The notes under the pieces are model-generated. The model searched no databases. It was not told the origin of the DNA and saw nothing but the letters and a program-made list of their open reading frames with translations. Positions 19,631 through 28,082 of a DNA stretch of 54,483 bases are shown in pieces. Each line of letters starts with the position of its first letter. Within the stretch, counting starts at the first letter, position 1. The translations under genes were made by a program, and so were the position numbers. Origin of the DNA: Bacillota bacterium (GTDB lineage Bacteria; Bacillota; Clostridia; Oscillospirales; Ruminococcaceae); assembly GCA_023457355.1 (NCBI GenBank), contig JAEWLW010000084.1:1-54483 (forward strand). The letters are read 5' to 3'.

Positions 19631-21607
19631 ATGGCGAACAAAGAAAATGTCAATGCAGCTGCTGAAATTGACATAGCCAGTTTGGATAGCGACCTTGCTG
19701 TAATGAAAGCCGTGGAAGAGGGTAGCGCCAATCCATTCATCAAAGCGGCATCAGTGGTAGCCATTCTGATGAGCGCGTTTCACCTTTATACGGCACAGTT
19801 CGGCCTGTTAGACGCAATCGGCCAGCGCGGCACCCATATGTGCTTTGCTATCACGATTTTGCTGCTTACCATGCCGTTGGCCGATCACAATATGTTCAAG
19901 AAATTTTTCAAAGACAACAAAGCATATCGTTCAATTTGTCGTCTTATTGACCTTGTATTGATTGCACTCGTATGGTTTGCTACTTACATGTGCCGTGTGG
20001 AAAGCCTTGCACAGAACGATAGCATGGGCATTGTGACAATCTGGGCTTCCATTTCCGGTGGTATTCTGTATGTTATTGTTATTGAGGCTTCCCGCCGTTC
20101 ACTCGGCTGGATTTTGCCCATCCTGGCGATGGTGTTCACCGCCTATGCGCTGGCAGGTCCGTATCTGCCGCTGGCTATTGCACATCGCGGATACAGCTTT
20201 AAGCGCATTTTCGAGTTTCTTGCGGTCGCGGGCGATGGTCTGTTTGGCCAGTGCCTGACTGTTTCTGCAACGGTTATCTTTATGTTCGTTATGTTTGGCG
20301 CGTTTCTCGAAGCTTCCGGCTGCTCCGGTTTTATCAATGATATTGCCATCTCCCTGACCGGACGCATCAAAAGCGGCCCTGCGCTGTCGGCGGTTATGGC
20401 GTCCGCATTGATGGGAACCATCAACGGTTCTGCGGTTGCCAACGTGGTCGGCACCGGTACCTTCACCATTCCGCTGATGAAATCGAGAGGCTATAAATCT
20501 GAATTTGCCGGTGGCGTTGAGGCTGTTGCGTCGACTGGCGGTCAGATTCTTCCCCCGGTCATGGGCTCCGGCGCATTCCTGATGGTCGCGTTCACCGCCG
20601 AATCCTACATGACCATTGTTAAATGCGCCACTTTGCCCGCCATTTGCTACTTTGTGGGCTGTGCCTTCTCGGTTATAGCACAGGCCGAGCGCGGCGGAAT
20701 TGAGCCCACCCCCGAGGATCAGATTCCCGTTACCAAAAAGGTTTTCAAAGACGGTTGGATTTACCTTCTGATCATCGCCATCCTCATTTATTGCCTGCTG
20801 GGCGCACAGCTGTCCCCCTCGCGCGCAGCGCTGTTCGCCATCTACGGCGTACCGCTGGTTATGTTGATTGACAAGAAGAAGCGCTTTACGTTTAAGGATA
20901 TTTTGCCTTCGATGAAAAAGGCGGGCTTTAATGCTGTTTCCATCGTGCTCGGCTGTGCCTGCGCAGGTATCGTTGTTTCGATGGTTTCGCTTACCGGCAT
21001 CGGTGTTGTGTTTGGCGATATGATGATCTCCGCTTCGGGCGGCAGCCTGTTTATGTCGCTGCTGTTTACCGCTATGGCGTGCATCATTTTGGGCATGGGC
21101 CTTCCCACTACGGCGGCGTATGTTATTGCAGCGTCAATTTTGGCTCCCGCGCTCATTAAGCTGGGTCTGGCTATGCTGACCGCGCATTTGTTTGTATTTT
21201 ACTTTGCGTGTCTCTCGGCTATCACGCCGCCTGTTGCACTGGCAGCTTATGCGGGTGCCGGTATTGCCAAGTGCAGCCCCATGACCACTGCTGTAGAAGC
21301 CTGCAAAGTCGGTTTTGCCGGATTTGTCGTGCCTTTTGTGTTCTGCTACACCCCCGCATTTATGATGCAGGGCACATCCATCAGGATTCTTTATGTCATG
21401 ACTACGGCGCTGCTCGGCGTTATCTCGATGTCCATGGGCTTCCAGGGCTGGTATTTTAAGCACCTGAATCTCGTGGAAAGAGTGGTTCTGCTGGCTGGCG
21501 GCTTGGGCCTGGTTCTGCCGGATACGCCCACCAACCTGGGCGGTGTTGCCATCATGATAGGCATGTTCCTGTATGCTAAGCTCTACAACAGAAAAGCAGT
21601 AGCCTAA
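19631..21607 (+). CDS. TRAP transporter fused permease (DctQ-DctM type)
   Basis: A 658-residue polytopic protein combining a small four-helix N-terminal part (about 30-160) with the large DctM-like domain (from about 190). It contains GTINGSAVANVVGTGTFTIP and GGQILPPVMGSGAFLM, typical of TRAP DctM, and GMGLPTTAAYVIAASILAPA, which lines the Na+/substrate path. It drives Na+-coupled uptake together with the TAXI lipoprotein. ATG at 19631 follows AAGGAGA. It is followed by a strong terminator, so the operon has two genes. Confidence 0.93.
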   Translation: MANKENVNAAAEIDIASLDSDLAVMKAVEEGSANPFIKAASVVAILMSAFHLYTAQFGLLDAIGQRGTHMCFAITILLLTMPLADHNMFKKFFKDNKAYRSICRLIDLVLIALVWFATYMCRVESLAQNDSMGIVTIWASISGGILYVIVIEASRRSLGWILPILAMVFTAYALAGPYLPLAIAHRGYSFKRIFEFLAVAGDGLFGQCLTVSATVIFMFVMFGAFLEASGCSGFINDIAISLTGRIKSGPALSAVMASALMGTINGSAVANVVGTGTFTIPLMKSRGYKSEFAGGVEAVASTGGQILPPVMGSGAFLMVAFTAESYMTIVKCATLPAICYFVGCAFSVIAQAERGGIEPTPEDQIPVTKKVFKDGWIYLLIIAILIYCLLGAQLSPSRAALFAIYGVPLVMLIDKKKRFTFKDILPSMKKAGFNAVSIVLGCACAGIVVSMVSLTGIGVVFGDMMISASGGSLFMSLLFTAMACIILGMGLPTTAAYVIAASILAPALIKLGLAMLTAHLFVFYFACLSAITPPVALAAYAGAGIAKCSPMTTAVEACKVGFAGFVVPFVFCYTPAFMMQGTSIRILYVMTTALLGVISMSMGFQGWYFKHLNLVERVVLLAGGLGLVLPDTPTNLGGVAIMIGMFLYAKLYNRKAVA

Positions 21608-21629
21608 AATCGCTTTATATTTCTTTATT

Positions 21630-21662
21630 CAAAAGCCCCGACAAATGCTGTCGGGGCTTTTG
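21630..21662 (+). terminator. Rho-independent terminator of the TRAP operon
   Basis: Stem CAAAAGCCCCGACA / TGTCGGGGCTTTTG with a 5-nt loop and a T run, 22 nt after the permease stop. Confidence 0.92.
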
Positions 21663-21704
21663 ATATAAGCGCTGCCATCGGGAATCCAAGTTGCTATCCA
21701 CTAT

Positions 21705-21731
21705 AAAAGGACGGCTCAGCGCCGTCCTTTA
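21705..21731 (-). terminator. Terminator of the chorismate mutase gene
   Basis: Stem AAAGGACGGC / GCCGTCCTTT with a short loop directly after the minus-strand stop, followed on that strand by TTTTATAG. Confidence 0.85.
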
Positions 21732-21736
21732 TCCGC

Positions 21737-22258
21737 CTATATAAGCGTAAATTTTTCCGCCGTGTCAGCCAATACGGCCAGAGCGGCGATAAAAGCGGGA
21801 TCGTCCGTTTTTCCGGCCAGCTCAATATCCACCAGCAGTTTGCCACCGGGCATGGACTGGGAACGAATATTAGTCACATTGACCTCAGCGGCGGCCAAAG
21901 GGGAAAGGTAACGGCTTAAAGCCCCCGGTTTGTCATGCAAAATGGCACGAACCGAAGCACCGCCCACATCGGTGGGAACCGAAATACTTTTGGGTGACTG
22001 TTCGTATTCGTAGAATTTATAAATGTCCATCAAAATGCCGTATACCAGCATAAGACCGCTTTGCAGTACAACGTCTGAACCTGCCAAATTCCCGACACGC
22101 TTGAGCACCTGCTGCTCACGATCGGGTGCGAACACCGGCAGGTGATTCTCTTTTTTATAGGCGATCACATCTGAAATAAGTTCTCGGCGCTTAAGAACCA
22201 AATTTAGAATCTGATTATCGACAGCATCAATTTCTGCGCGCAATTCCTGAAGGTCCAC
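21737..22258 (-). CDS. Chorismate mutase with C-terminal ACT domain
   Basis: A 173-residue two-domain protein. Residues 1-85 form an AroQ-type helical chorismate mutase (LRAEIDAVDNQILNLVLKRR, then APDREQQVL with the catalytic-region Arg/Glu). Residues about 100-173 form an ACT domain (VRAILHDKPGALSRYLSPLA). It converts chorismate to prephenate for Phe/Tyr synthesis; the ACT domain probably senses an aromatic amino acid. There is no prephenate dehydratase domain, so it is shorter than PheA fusions. The start appears to be GTG with AAAGAGGTG upstream. Monocistronic. Confidence 0.9.
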   Translation of the reverse strand: MDLQELRAEIDAVDNQILNLVLKRRELISDVIAYKKENHLPVFAPDREQQVLKRVGNLAGSDVVLQSGLMLVYGILMDIYKFYEYEQSPKSISVPTDVGGASVRAILHDKPGALSRYLSPLAAAEVNVTNIRSQSMPGGKLLVDIELAGKTDDPAFIAALAVLADTAEKFTLI

Positions 22259-22571
22259 AACTTACACCTCTTTACCGCGATTTTTGATTTTCCATTTCCA
22301 TCACATTGCGTTTCTTTATGTTAATATTATAAAATTTGTGCAAGTTGGTTGTCAATTGATAAAACCACTGGGATTGAAATAACGAAAGGTGCAAAAAACA
22401 GTACTGTTGACCAACAGAAATTGCAATAGGTTTTTATTATTGAAAATGCAACTTTGGCAAAATGCATTTGAATTTGCATACGAGAAAAAATATTGATTGA
22501 TTTGATGAAGAACAACAACATTTTGGGGAATAATGTGACCGCATATTTTGATGATTGGGGAGCGGTCGGCC
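22259..22571. other. AT-rich divergent intergenic region
   Basis: About 310 bases between divergent genes; nothing recognisable besides A/T-rich promoter-like stretches. Confidence 0.4.
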
Positions 22572-22967
22572 TTGCGGAAAGTGATAGCGGAGTATTCGAT
22601 TATCTATACACTGGGCGCCATGGGATATGGTTTGTTGGAGACGATCTGGCGCGGGTATACCCATTGGAGTATGACAATAGCCGGAGGGCTCTGCTTTATG
22701 CTGATTTATAACATTAATGCAAGACACGACAACTGGGGTGTTCTCAAAAAAAGTGTCGCAGGGGCACTGGCGGTTACGGCAGTGGAATTTACGATAGGCT
22801 GCATTGTCAACATATTATTAGGTTGGCATGTATGGGATTATTCGCAGATGCCTTTTTCGGTCATGGGACAGGTGTGCCTGGGGTTTTGCGGGCTATGGTT
22901 TCTGCTTTGTATTCCGATCATGACCTTCTCGGATGTTTTGCAGAAAAAAGTGTTTGGATATCGCTGA
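22572..22967 (+). CDS. Small membrane protein, possibly CmpB/DUF1113-like
   Basis: About 131 residues with four membrane helices. YGLLETIWRGYTHWSM and the closing TFSDVLQKKVFGYR recall small membrane proteins sometimes labelled putative ABC-transporter type IV, but the match is from memory and weak. TTG at 22572 is chosen because GGGGAGCGG lies 6-14 nt upstream; ATG at 22551 or TTG at 22548 would lengthen the protein by 7 or 8 residues without a ribosome binding site. Function unknown. Confidence 0.7.
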   Translation: MRKVIAEYSIIYTLGAMGYGLLETIWRGYTHWSMTIAGGLCFMLIYNINARHDNWGVLKKSVAGALAVTAVEFTIGCIVNILLGWHVWDYSQMPFSVMGQVCLGFCGLWFLLCIPIMTFSDVLQKKVFGYR

Positions 22968-23008
22968 CACCGGCAGCTCATGTTTCACCGGCGCAGCACA
23001 AAAATTAT

Positions 23009-23051
23009 CCCGGGCTATCAAAGTTGATTAAACACACCTTGACAGCCCGGG
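23009..23051 (+). terminator. Terminator hairpin after the small membrane protein
   Basis: Outer arms CCCGGGCT and AGCCCGGG enclose about 27 nt and are followed by ATTTAAAGTTTTAAT. It lies between convergent genes and may work both ways. Confidence 0.65.
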
Positions 23052-23078
23052 ATTTAAAGTTTTAATTGGCGTCGTCAC

Positions 23079-23435
23079 CTATAAAGTGAGAACCGACCGC
23101 ACGATCAGAACGCAAGTGAGCAGCGCCGAAAACAGGCCGCATACGCTTAAATAGCCAACGCGCAGGCGGGCGCTTTTAATATTTAAGGAGATGATGCCCA
23201 GCAGCAGGCAGGTCAGGGTTAAGACACACAGGTCTATGCCGATCCATGCGGCAATTACTGTTATGTGCAGTAATCTTGCAATTGGAGCACTCAGCCAAAG
23301 GCCGGCAATATGTCCGGCCGGCACTAATATCAGCGGCAACATAGCGATGCTCCAGCCGCTTTTTTTGCCGCTTTTCAGCGACATAAACGACATAATCAGC
23401 AAGACAAGAATAATTGCGCTGCATTCAAAGATCAT
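23079..23435 (-). CDS. Small integral membrane protein, unknown
   Basis: A 118-residue protein with four hydrophobic helices (about 3-20, 28-48, 55-82, 92-115) and a short basic segment between the first two. No family recognised. ATG follows AAGGAG. It is the last gene of a three-gene minus-strand group (SGNH hydrolase, DUF4358 lipoprotein, this gene) with gaps of 33 and 26 nt, so it is probably co-transcribed. Confidence 0.75.
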   Translation of the reverse strand: MIFECSAIILVLLIMSFMSLKSGKKSGWSIAMLPLILVPAGHIAGLWLSAPIARLLHITVIAAWIGIDLCVLTLTCLLLGIISLNIKSARLRVGYLSVCGLFSALLTCVLIVRSVLTL

Positions 23436-23461
23436 AGCGCGGCTCCTTCGTTCTGTAGAGA

Positions 23462-23929
23462 TTATTTCAGCGCATCCTCAAACAGCTTTTGAATTGTGGC
23501 GTTGTTGTCGGACACGACAAACAGCAGATAATCGCCCTTGGTCTCGACTAAAGCATTATCCAGGCGAAACTTTTCATCCGGTCTGTAATTTTCATAGCTG
23601 GTAATCTGATCCGCAATTCTTGATTCAACAGTGGCCTTGGCGGATTTTAACGCCGCATCGCTGCTGCATTTAAACAGAGCAAACTCGCTGGAAGTCGCAG
23701 CGGTAGCGGAAATATAAACACGATATTCTTCCAGCCCTTCAAAAGTAAGGTCATAATAATCATTAACCGAATTATTGTTTAACAGAAGCAGCTCATCATT
23801 AAAGACGCCCTCAGCAAGTACGTTTTCTGAAAAAGTATCCATATCCAATACTTTTTTGGAAGAGCCACATCCGATAAGTATCATTAATAACATCAAACAA
23901 CATAATGAAGCTGCGGCAAATTTTTTCAT
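23462..23929 (-). CDS. DUF4358 domain lipoprotein
   Basis: A 155-residue lipoprotein: basic start MKKF, hydrophobic core and lipobox ILIGC (Cys21), then a single DUF4358-like domain ending LLFVVSDNNATIQKLFEDAL. The family is common in gut Clostridia and often sits beside SGNH or MBOAT acyl-transfer proteins; its biochemical role is unknown. Here it follows the SGNH gene by 33 nt. It is expected on the outer face of the membrane. Confidence 0.87.
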   Translation of the reverse strand: MKKFAAASLCCLMLLMILIGCGSSKKVLDMDTFSENVLAEGVFNDELLLLNNNSVNDYYDLTFEGLEEYRVYISATAATSSEFALFKCSSDAALKSAKATVESRIADQITSYENYRPDEKFRLDNALVETKGDYLLFVVSDNNATIQKLFEDALK

Positions 23930-23962
23930 CTGTAATTTTCCCCTTTAAATGTAATCCGTTAA

Positions 23963-24910
23963 TTATAAAACAGCGTGTGTTTTAAGGTAATCGAACCAAA
24001 TAATATATTGTGACGAGATGATGTGCATGCCATCCGGCGTGTTACTCTCCGGCATGGCGTTGTTTTCATCTTTAAATTGTGTGGCTACATCAAGGTAATA
24101 AACGCCTTTTTCGGCAGCCATCGCACAAAGCATTTCGTTAAAGCGGTCGATGTCTGCATTTGTGGTTGTGTTTGGGGCATATTTAACATGGAACAAAGGC
24201 TCATTAATAGGTAAAACCGACTGAACATATATAATGGCGTCATCATCCGTGCGCTTTATTACTTCGTCGACCAAACGCCCGTACTGCTCGATCAGATAAT
24301 CAAAATTTGACAGTAAGCTGTTTGCGCCCAGCATGATATAAACTTTTTTCGCAGGATGTTGAGCCAGTGCATCCAAAATAGTCAGCATTTGTCCGTCTTG
24401 CTTAATCGCTTGCTTGGTAAAAATATTTTCCAGCCCTATACCGGTCGCGGCAAAAACCGTCGTATTGCTCATAACATCATAGTGCTTGATACCTACGGTA
24501 ATAGAGTCTCCAATAAAAACAGCATCGTCAAAATAACTGCTGGTGACCCGGATCTGTTCTGGCAGCGCCTGATTCAGCGGGAAGGGACGAGCCGAAGCTT
24601 GAACAACTTCGGATGAGGCGTTGCTGGCGGGGGCTGAAATGCCGGAAGAAGCGGTATCGGTGGAAGAACTGGTGGAAGATGGGGAACCGCTGGATGTGTT
24701 AAGTTCTGAGGATGAAGAAGCGGTTGATGATGAATATTGCCCGGTGACTGAAGGGTCGAGAGCAAGAGGCGAAAGAACTTCAATTTTTGGGGAATTCAGT
24801 TGCCAGATACCCGCCAATAAAGCGGAAAAAGCGACAGCCGAAGAAACGATAATAAGCGGTACAACAGCGCTTTTTTTGCGCTTGGACCGCAGGATTTTGT
24901 TATTGTTCAC
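23963..24910 (-). CDS. Membrane-anchored SGNH/GDSL hydrolase
   Basis: A 315-residue protein: a basic N-terminus, one signal-anchor helix (about 15-36), a Ser/Thr-rich linker (about 58-105) and an SGNH domain with VFIGDSITVG (Ser136), GANS in block III and DGMH near residue 290. This class hydrolyses or transfers acyl groups on cell-surface glycans or lipids. The start appears to be GTG with AGGAG upstream. It heads a probable operon with a DUF4358 lipoprotein and a small membrane protein. No MBOAT acyltransferase is present nearby, unlike many related loci. Confidence 0.88.
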   Translation of the reverse strand: MNNNKILRSKRKKSAVVPLIIVSSAVAFSALLAGIWQLNSPKIEVLSPLALDPSVTGQYSSSTASSSSELNTSSGSPSSTSSSTDTASSGISAPASNASSEVVQASARPFPLNQALPEQIRVTSSYFDDAVFIGDSITVGIKHYDVMSNTTVFAATGIGLENIFTKQAIKQDGQMLTILDALAQHPAKKVYIMLGANSLLSNFDYLIEQYGRLVDEVIKRTDDDAIIYVQSVLPINEPLFHVKYAPNTTTNADIDRFNEMLCAMAAEKGVYYLDVATQFKDENNAMPESNTPDGMHIISSQYIIWFDYLKTHAVL

Positions 24911-25258
24911 AGTACTTCTCCTTGTACGGCGTGATTGAGTAACGTTATTATACTACGTTTGCGCCTGTTTGCAAAGTGTAACATTTTTGATAAACGTGTA
25001 AATAAAAGTCATTTATACAAAGCTATACTTAAAGTAATTAACATTTTCAACAGAGTTTTCAACATAATCGGGCCTTTTTGGCTTATCTATCATGTTGAGA
25101 ACATGCGTTTTTCACACTTGGGTTATGAATAGTTTCATCACATGCATTTTAACACTTGATTATATGCCGGTTTAAATCAATCTATACGGAGGGTCATTTT
25201 ATAATTTGTCTAATGAATTTAATTATTGAAAAAGAGACAAAATTATTGCTTTAATCCA
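24911..25258. other. AT-rich intergenic region
   Basis: About 350 AT-rich bases between the SGNH gene and the tRNA promoter. No gene or known RNA recognised. Confidence 0.4.
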
Positions 25259-25287
25259 TTGACAATTTGAAGCTTGTTTGATACAAT
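25259..25287 (+). promoter_or_regulatory. Strong promoter of tRNA-Leu
   Basis: TTGACA (25259-25264), 17-nt spacer, TACAAT (25282-25287), about 31 nt before the tRNA 5' end. Confidence 0.85.
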
Positions 25288-25318
25288 AATATTCGCCGCT
25301 GAAATGGCGGCAGATTAT

Positions 25319-25402
25319 GCGGTAGTGCTGGAATCGGCAGACAGGCACGTTTGAGGGGCGTGTGTCCTAGACGTATGGGTTCAAGTCCCATCTACCGCAC
25401 CA
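25319..25402 (+). tRNA. tRNA-Leu (GAG anticodon)
   Basis: A class II tRNA. Acceptor GCGGTAG pairs with CTACCGC, the discriminator is A and the CCA is encoded. The D arm TGGAATCGGCAGAC is typical of leucine. The anticodon stem CACGT/GCGTG encloses TTGAGGG with anticodon GAG. The long variable arm folds as TGTC-CTA-GACG. The T arm is ATGGG-TTCAAGT-CCCAT. Own promoter and terminator. Confidence 0.96.
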
Positions 25403-25406
25403 TACT

Positions 25407-25452
25407 GAGACATCATAAGGGGCATAGCTTCTTATGATGTCTCTTTTTTTTT
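25407..25452 (+). terminator. Terminator of tRNA-Leu
   Basis: Perfect 13-bp stem GAGACATCATAAG / CTTATGATGTCTC, 11-nt loop and nine Ts, 5 nt after the CCA end. Confidence 0.95.
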
Positions 25453-25465
25453 CAGACCAAAGTGC

Positions 25466-25717
25466 TCAGGCGCTTTGGTCTATTTCTTTTATACCGAAGC
25501 TTTTTATGTACGATTCTTTCTCGGCCCTGCTCATTTCCGGCAATTCAATGTAACCGATCATCTTGTAATAGATTTCCATGTCCTGTACCATCTCGCCAAA
25601 GCGCTGTTCACGGTGATGTACGACAATCTTGTCTATAAAGCTGTGCAGTAGATCAGGCGTCAGTTCATGAATGTCGGTATACCTCCTCACCAGCTGCAGG
25701 AAGGCATCCGCATTCAT
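25466..25717 (-). pseudogene. C-terminal remnant of a large serine recombinase (DUF4368)
   Basis: An 83-residue frame matching only the C-terminal DUF4368 tail of TnpX/Tn4451-type large serine recombinases: FLQLVRRYTDIHELTPDLL followed by FIDKIVVHHR and EIYYKMIGYIELPE. Full proteins have about 500 residues with an N-terminal resolvase domain, which is absent; upstream in frame there is a stop within about seven codons and nothing recombinase-like. It lies 14 nt past the tRNA terminator. It is probably the scar of an integrated element. Not expected to be functional. Confidence 0.8.
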
Positions 25718-26243
25718 CTCGTGCTTCTGTTCCTTTCATCCACAGAAAGAGTTTAGCATTTCTCCATCCTGACCGGCCATATCCTGCATTTTTTAACTGG
25801 CGTTTTCTTTCATTTTATCACTGGCGCTGACAAAAGCGTCGCTTAGAAAACAATTGCAAAAAAACAACCACATCTATCTGATATGGCTGTTTGTAGTAAG
25901 TATAAGAACTGTCCACAGTCTCAAAAGAATCGGAAGCCCCGCCCCCAGCGCCAACAAAAATTGCCGCAGCGTCCACAGCGCGCCCATCTGCGATACCAAA
26001 AGAACATAGTATTCATCCTTCCTTGAGGAAACGCTAATAATCCCCTACACGGATTGTATGCAAAATTCTTGGCACAGGTGCATTGGCCAAACTGAATCGA
26101 AACGAAATTGTAATTTGAAAGCGCTATAAAAACTTAGCGACCTGTGTTTTTAATGATCTTGTACCACACGCGGCGGGAAGAAAGGAGAGACAAAAACGTG
26201 GAGGGAGAAGGCCTCCTTCCACGTTTGGTGTGCGGTACCTGCC
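25718..26243. other. Non-coding region in the decayed island
   Basis: About 525 bases. ACTGGCG occurs twice around 25795-25835 beside T-rich stretches. No gene, and no copy of the tRNA 3' end that would mark an attachment site. Confidence 0.45.
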
Positions 26244-26696
26244 TTATAGGGCCGCCAGAATCTCATTGATGTCCGGCAGTTCTCTGAGGGGGTAGACCTT
26301 TACCCATTTGACGACACCCTGCGCGTCGACGAGGACATTGGCCCGGCCGGAGAAACCGTGGTTTTCCATAAATACGCCGTAGTCCTGTGAGACCTTGCCC
26401 AGCGGCCAGAAATCGCTGACAAGGGGTGTGCTTTCAATGGCCAGGACCGTCGCCCACGCCTTTTTGCCGGGAGCGGCGTCGACGCTCAGACCGATGGCGA
26501 CGGTATTCTTCGCCGCAAAGGCGTCGAAGTGTACCTCTAACGCGCGCATCTGGTCGGTACACACGCTGGTCCAGGCCAGCGGATGCCAGGATAACAGCAC
26601 CTGTTTACCCCGATAGTCGGACAGTCGAATTTCCTTACCGAAGCCGTCTTGCAGGGTGAAGTCGGGGGCCTTTGCGCCCACTTGAATTGCGTCCAT
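26244..26696 (-). CDS. 1-Cys peroxiredoxin-like protein (AhpC/TSA family)
   Basis: A 150-residue thioredoxin-fold protein. The peroxidatic motif P-xxx-T-xx-C is seen as PLAWTSVC (Pro39, Thr43, Cys46), and the N-terminus shows the family pattern APDFTLQDGFG. Cys46 is the only cysteine, so no resolving Cys exists in the chain; it must use an external thiol or another protein. It detoxifies peroxides in the cytoplasm. ATG after AGGAGGG. It stands alone amid degraded mobile genes, and its codon use looks like the rest of the chromosome. Confidence 0.9.
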   Translation of the reverse strand: MDAIQVGAKAPDFTLQDGFGKEIRLSDYRGKQVLLSWHPLAWTSVCTDQMRALEVHFDAFAAKNTVAIGLSVDAAPGKKAWATVLAIESTPLVSDFWPLGKVSQDYGVFMENHGFSGRANVLVDAQGVVKWVKVYPLRELPDINEILAAL

Positions 26697-26968
26697 GTTT
26701 TATTCCCTCCTGTATTTTGTTGATAGGTGGGGAGTGGAATCGATCTGGGAGTGACCCACTCCGATGCGCTTATTATACCACATACTCTTGTTCCTTCCTA
26801 GCTTGATGCAAGTTATTACATGGATGAATCTTCAACCGCAAAGGCCCGTGCCTCGAATACATCGTCATCAATACCGATGAATGCACAGGAAGTCCTAGGA
26901 ATATTGAAACGACACGGAAATCAGGGGCCAGCAACCGCCGCTAAATAACAGTTGATCGTATAAATAAT
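26697..26968. other. Intergenic region
   Basis: About 270 bases with no gene or known RNA seen. Confidence 0.4.
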
Positions 26969-26992
26969 GGGCCTGCTTTTTACAGCAAGCCC
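26969..26992 (-). terminator. Hairpin after the small Cys-rich gene
   Basis: GGGCTTGCT / AGCAGGCCC stem (one mismatch) with a loop of about six A/T-rich bases, just downstream of the 26-codon gene on the minus strand. Confidence 0.6.
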
Positions 26993-26998
26993 GAAAGA

Positions 26999-27079
26999 TT
27001 AGTACCAGCATGGATTGCAGCAACCGCAACCATTGGAGCAGCCGACGAAACCCAACAAAAGCAAAAGCCAAAACCACAT
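26999..27079 (-). CDS. 26-residue Cys-rich hydrophobic micropeptide
   Basis: A short gene with a good ribosome binding site (AAGGAG, 8 nt before ATG) and a downstream hairpin. The peptide is a Trp/Leu-rich hydrophobic half (MWFWLLLLLGFVG) followed by a compact Cys/Gly/Asn tail with five cysteines (CSNGCGCCNPCWY). It resembles in style the tiny hydrophobic or Cys-rich peptides of spore-forming Bacillota such as YjcZ-like sporulation proteins, but I cannot assign it to a family. Likely membrane-associated. An ATG two codons upstream is too close to the ribosome binding site. Confidence 0.6.
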   Translation of the reverse strand: MWFWLLLLLGFVGCSNGCGCCNPCWY

Positions 27080-27168
27080 GATCATCACTCCTTTAGCCTA
27101 TTGGAAGTATATTGCAGCCTATGGCGAAAGGAGAGTATGTGATACAGGACACCGAAGGAGGAATCTGT

Positions 27169-27490
27169 TTGACAAACAGCGAAAAGAAGGCTTTCCTACG
27201 CCGCTACGGCGACAACGAACGCGAGATTAAGCACCTCTAGGACGAACTGACCAGATGGGAATCACGGGCCGAGAAGTTGACCGCCAGCTATAGCCTGGCG
27301 CCGACGCACGGGCAGGAGGGCCTCAAGGTGCAGGTGGCAGTCGACAATATCGCCGAGGTTAAGGCCATGCTGTACGGCGGCTGACCGATGCCACCGAGTT
27401 GCGGCGCAGTATTCAGGCGGCGATTGATACGGTGGAGGACAGGCGACTGCGGAACCTGCTTGCGTACAGGTACATACATGTGATTGAATG
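27169..27490 (+). pseudogene. Degenerate phage DUF1492-type protein
   Basis: It starts well: TTG after GAAGGAGG, then TNSEKKAFLRRYGDNEREIKHL, a helical start typical of small phage DUF1492/ArpU-like transcription proteins. A TAG at 27238 interrupts, the same frame continues (DELTRWESRAEKLTASY to AMLYGG), a stop and frame change near 27380 follow, and the next frame continues with LRRSIQAAIDTVEDRRLRNLL then AYRYIH. The usual C-terminal helix-turn-helix is lost. At least two lesions, so a dead gene of prophage origin. Confidence 0.75.
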
Positions 27491-27568
27491 CGATACTTGG
27501 TCTGTGATATTCTGTACTTGTAAAAGTTTGAGAATCAAAAAAGCCGAGGATAATTCCCGGCTTTTTCC

Positions 27569-27961
27569 CTATCTCTTCAAGCTTTTTAAAAGACCGTCTT
27601 TCAACACGGCGGAAAAGTTTATATTATTTTTCTCAGCCGCAATATTCAGCCAAGAGGGGATAGTGAGGGCTTTTTTGACCGTTTTTTCGCTATAATTCTT
27701 TTCCAGAACATCCAGGTCAACCAGAACTAAGGAAACAAATCCATCTGGGCTGTTCGGAGAAATATCACTTTGTTTAGATGGCGCGGAATAGTATCCCATT
27801 GTGACAGAGCATCCAATATCCAACCGGCAGCGGCATCTGCGGCCATTTCAATGGCTTCACCTAAGTCTTCGCCTTGAGTGGCGCAATTGAGATCAGGAAT
27901 TTCTACGCTATAAAACCCATCCATTTTCGGGATAAAAGCAAGCAGGATAGACAATTTTCAT
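27569..27961 (-). pseudogene. hicB: hicB antitoxin broken by two frameshifts
   Basis: Three frames together rebuild a HicB-type antitoxin. MKIVYPACFYPENG starts at ATG 27961 after AAAAGGAG. A second frame gives FYSVEIPDLNCATQGEDLGE to SQWDTIP (the degenerate RNase-H-like HicB domain). A third frame gives PSKQSDIS to DLDVLEKNYSEKTVKKAL, then a C-terminal ribbon-helix-helix-like WLNIAAEKNNINFSAVLK. Frame changes fall near 27915 and near 27795; the second is explained by loss of one base in ATTCCGCGCC. No single frame gives a full protein. Sequencing error in both places is possible but the neighbouring hicA is also ruined. Confidence 0.82.
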
Positions 27962-27994
27962 ATATCTCCTTTTAATCGACGTAAGCCGCAGGGC

Positions 27995-28082
27995 CTATTT
28001 TAACCCCGCCTGCTTAAGTATCGAGTTTACAACGCGTATGTTTAGGTCGCCGCCGTGTCAACGGGGGGGGGACACCAATCGG
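27995..28082 (-). pseudogene. hicA: C-terminal remnant of hicA toxin
   Basis: Directly upstream of hicB on the minus strand a frame ends LNIRVVNSILKQAGLK and a stop. This is the typical end of HicA mRNA interferases (a His-Gly block, then a helix with SILKQAGL). The preceding bases lie beside a run of nine C (minus strand) and the frame is lost. hicA-hicB is the normal order, with the ribosome binding site of hicB between them. Confidence 0.6.
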
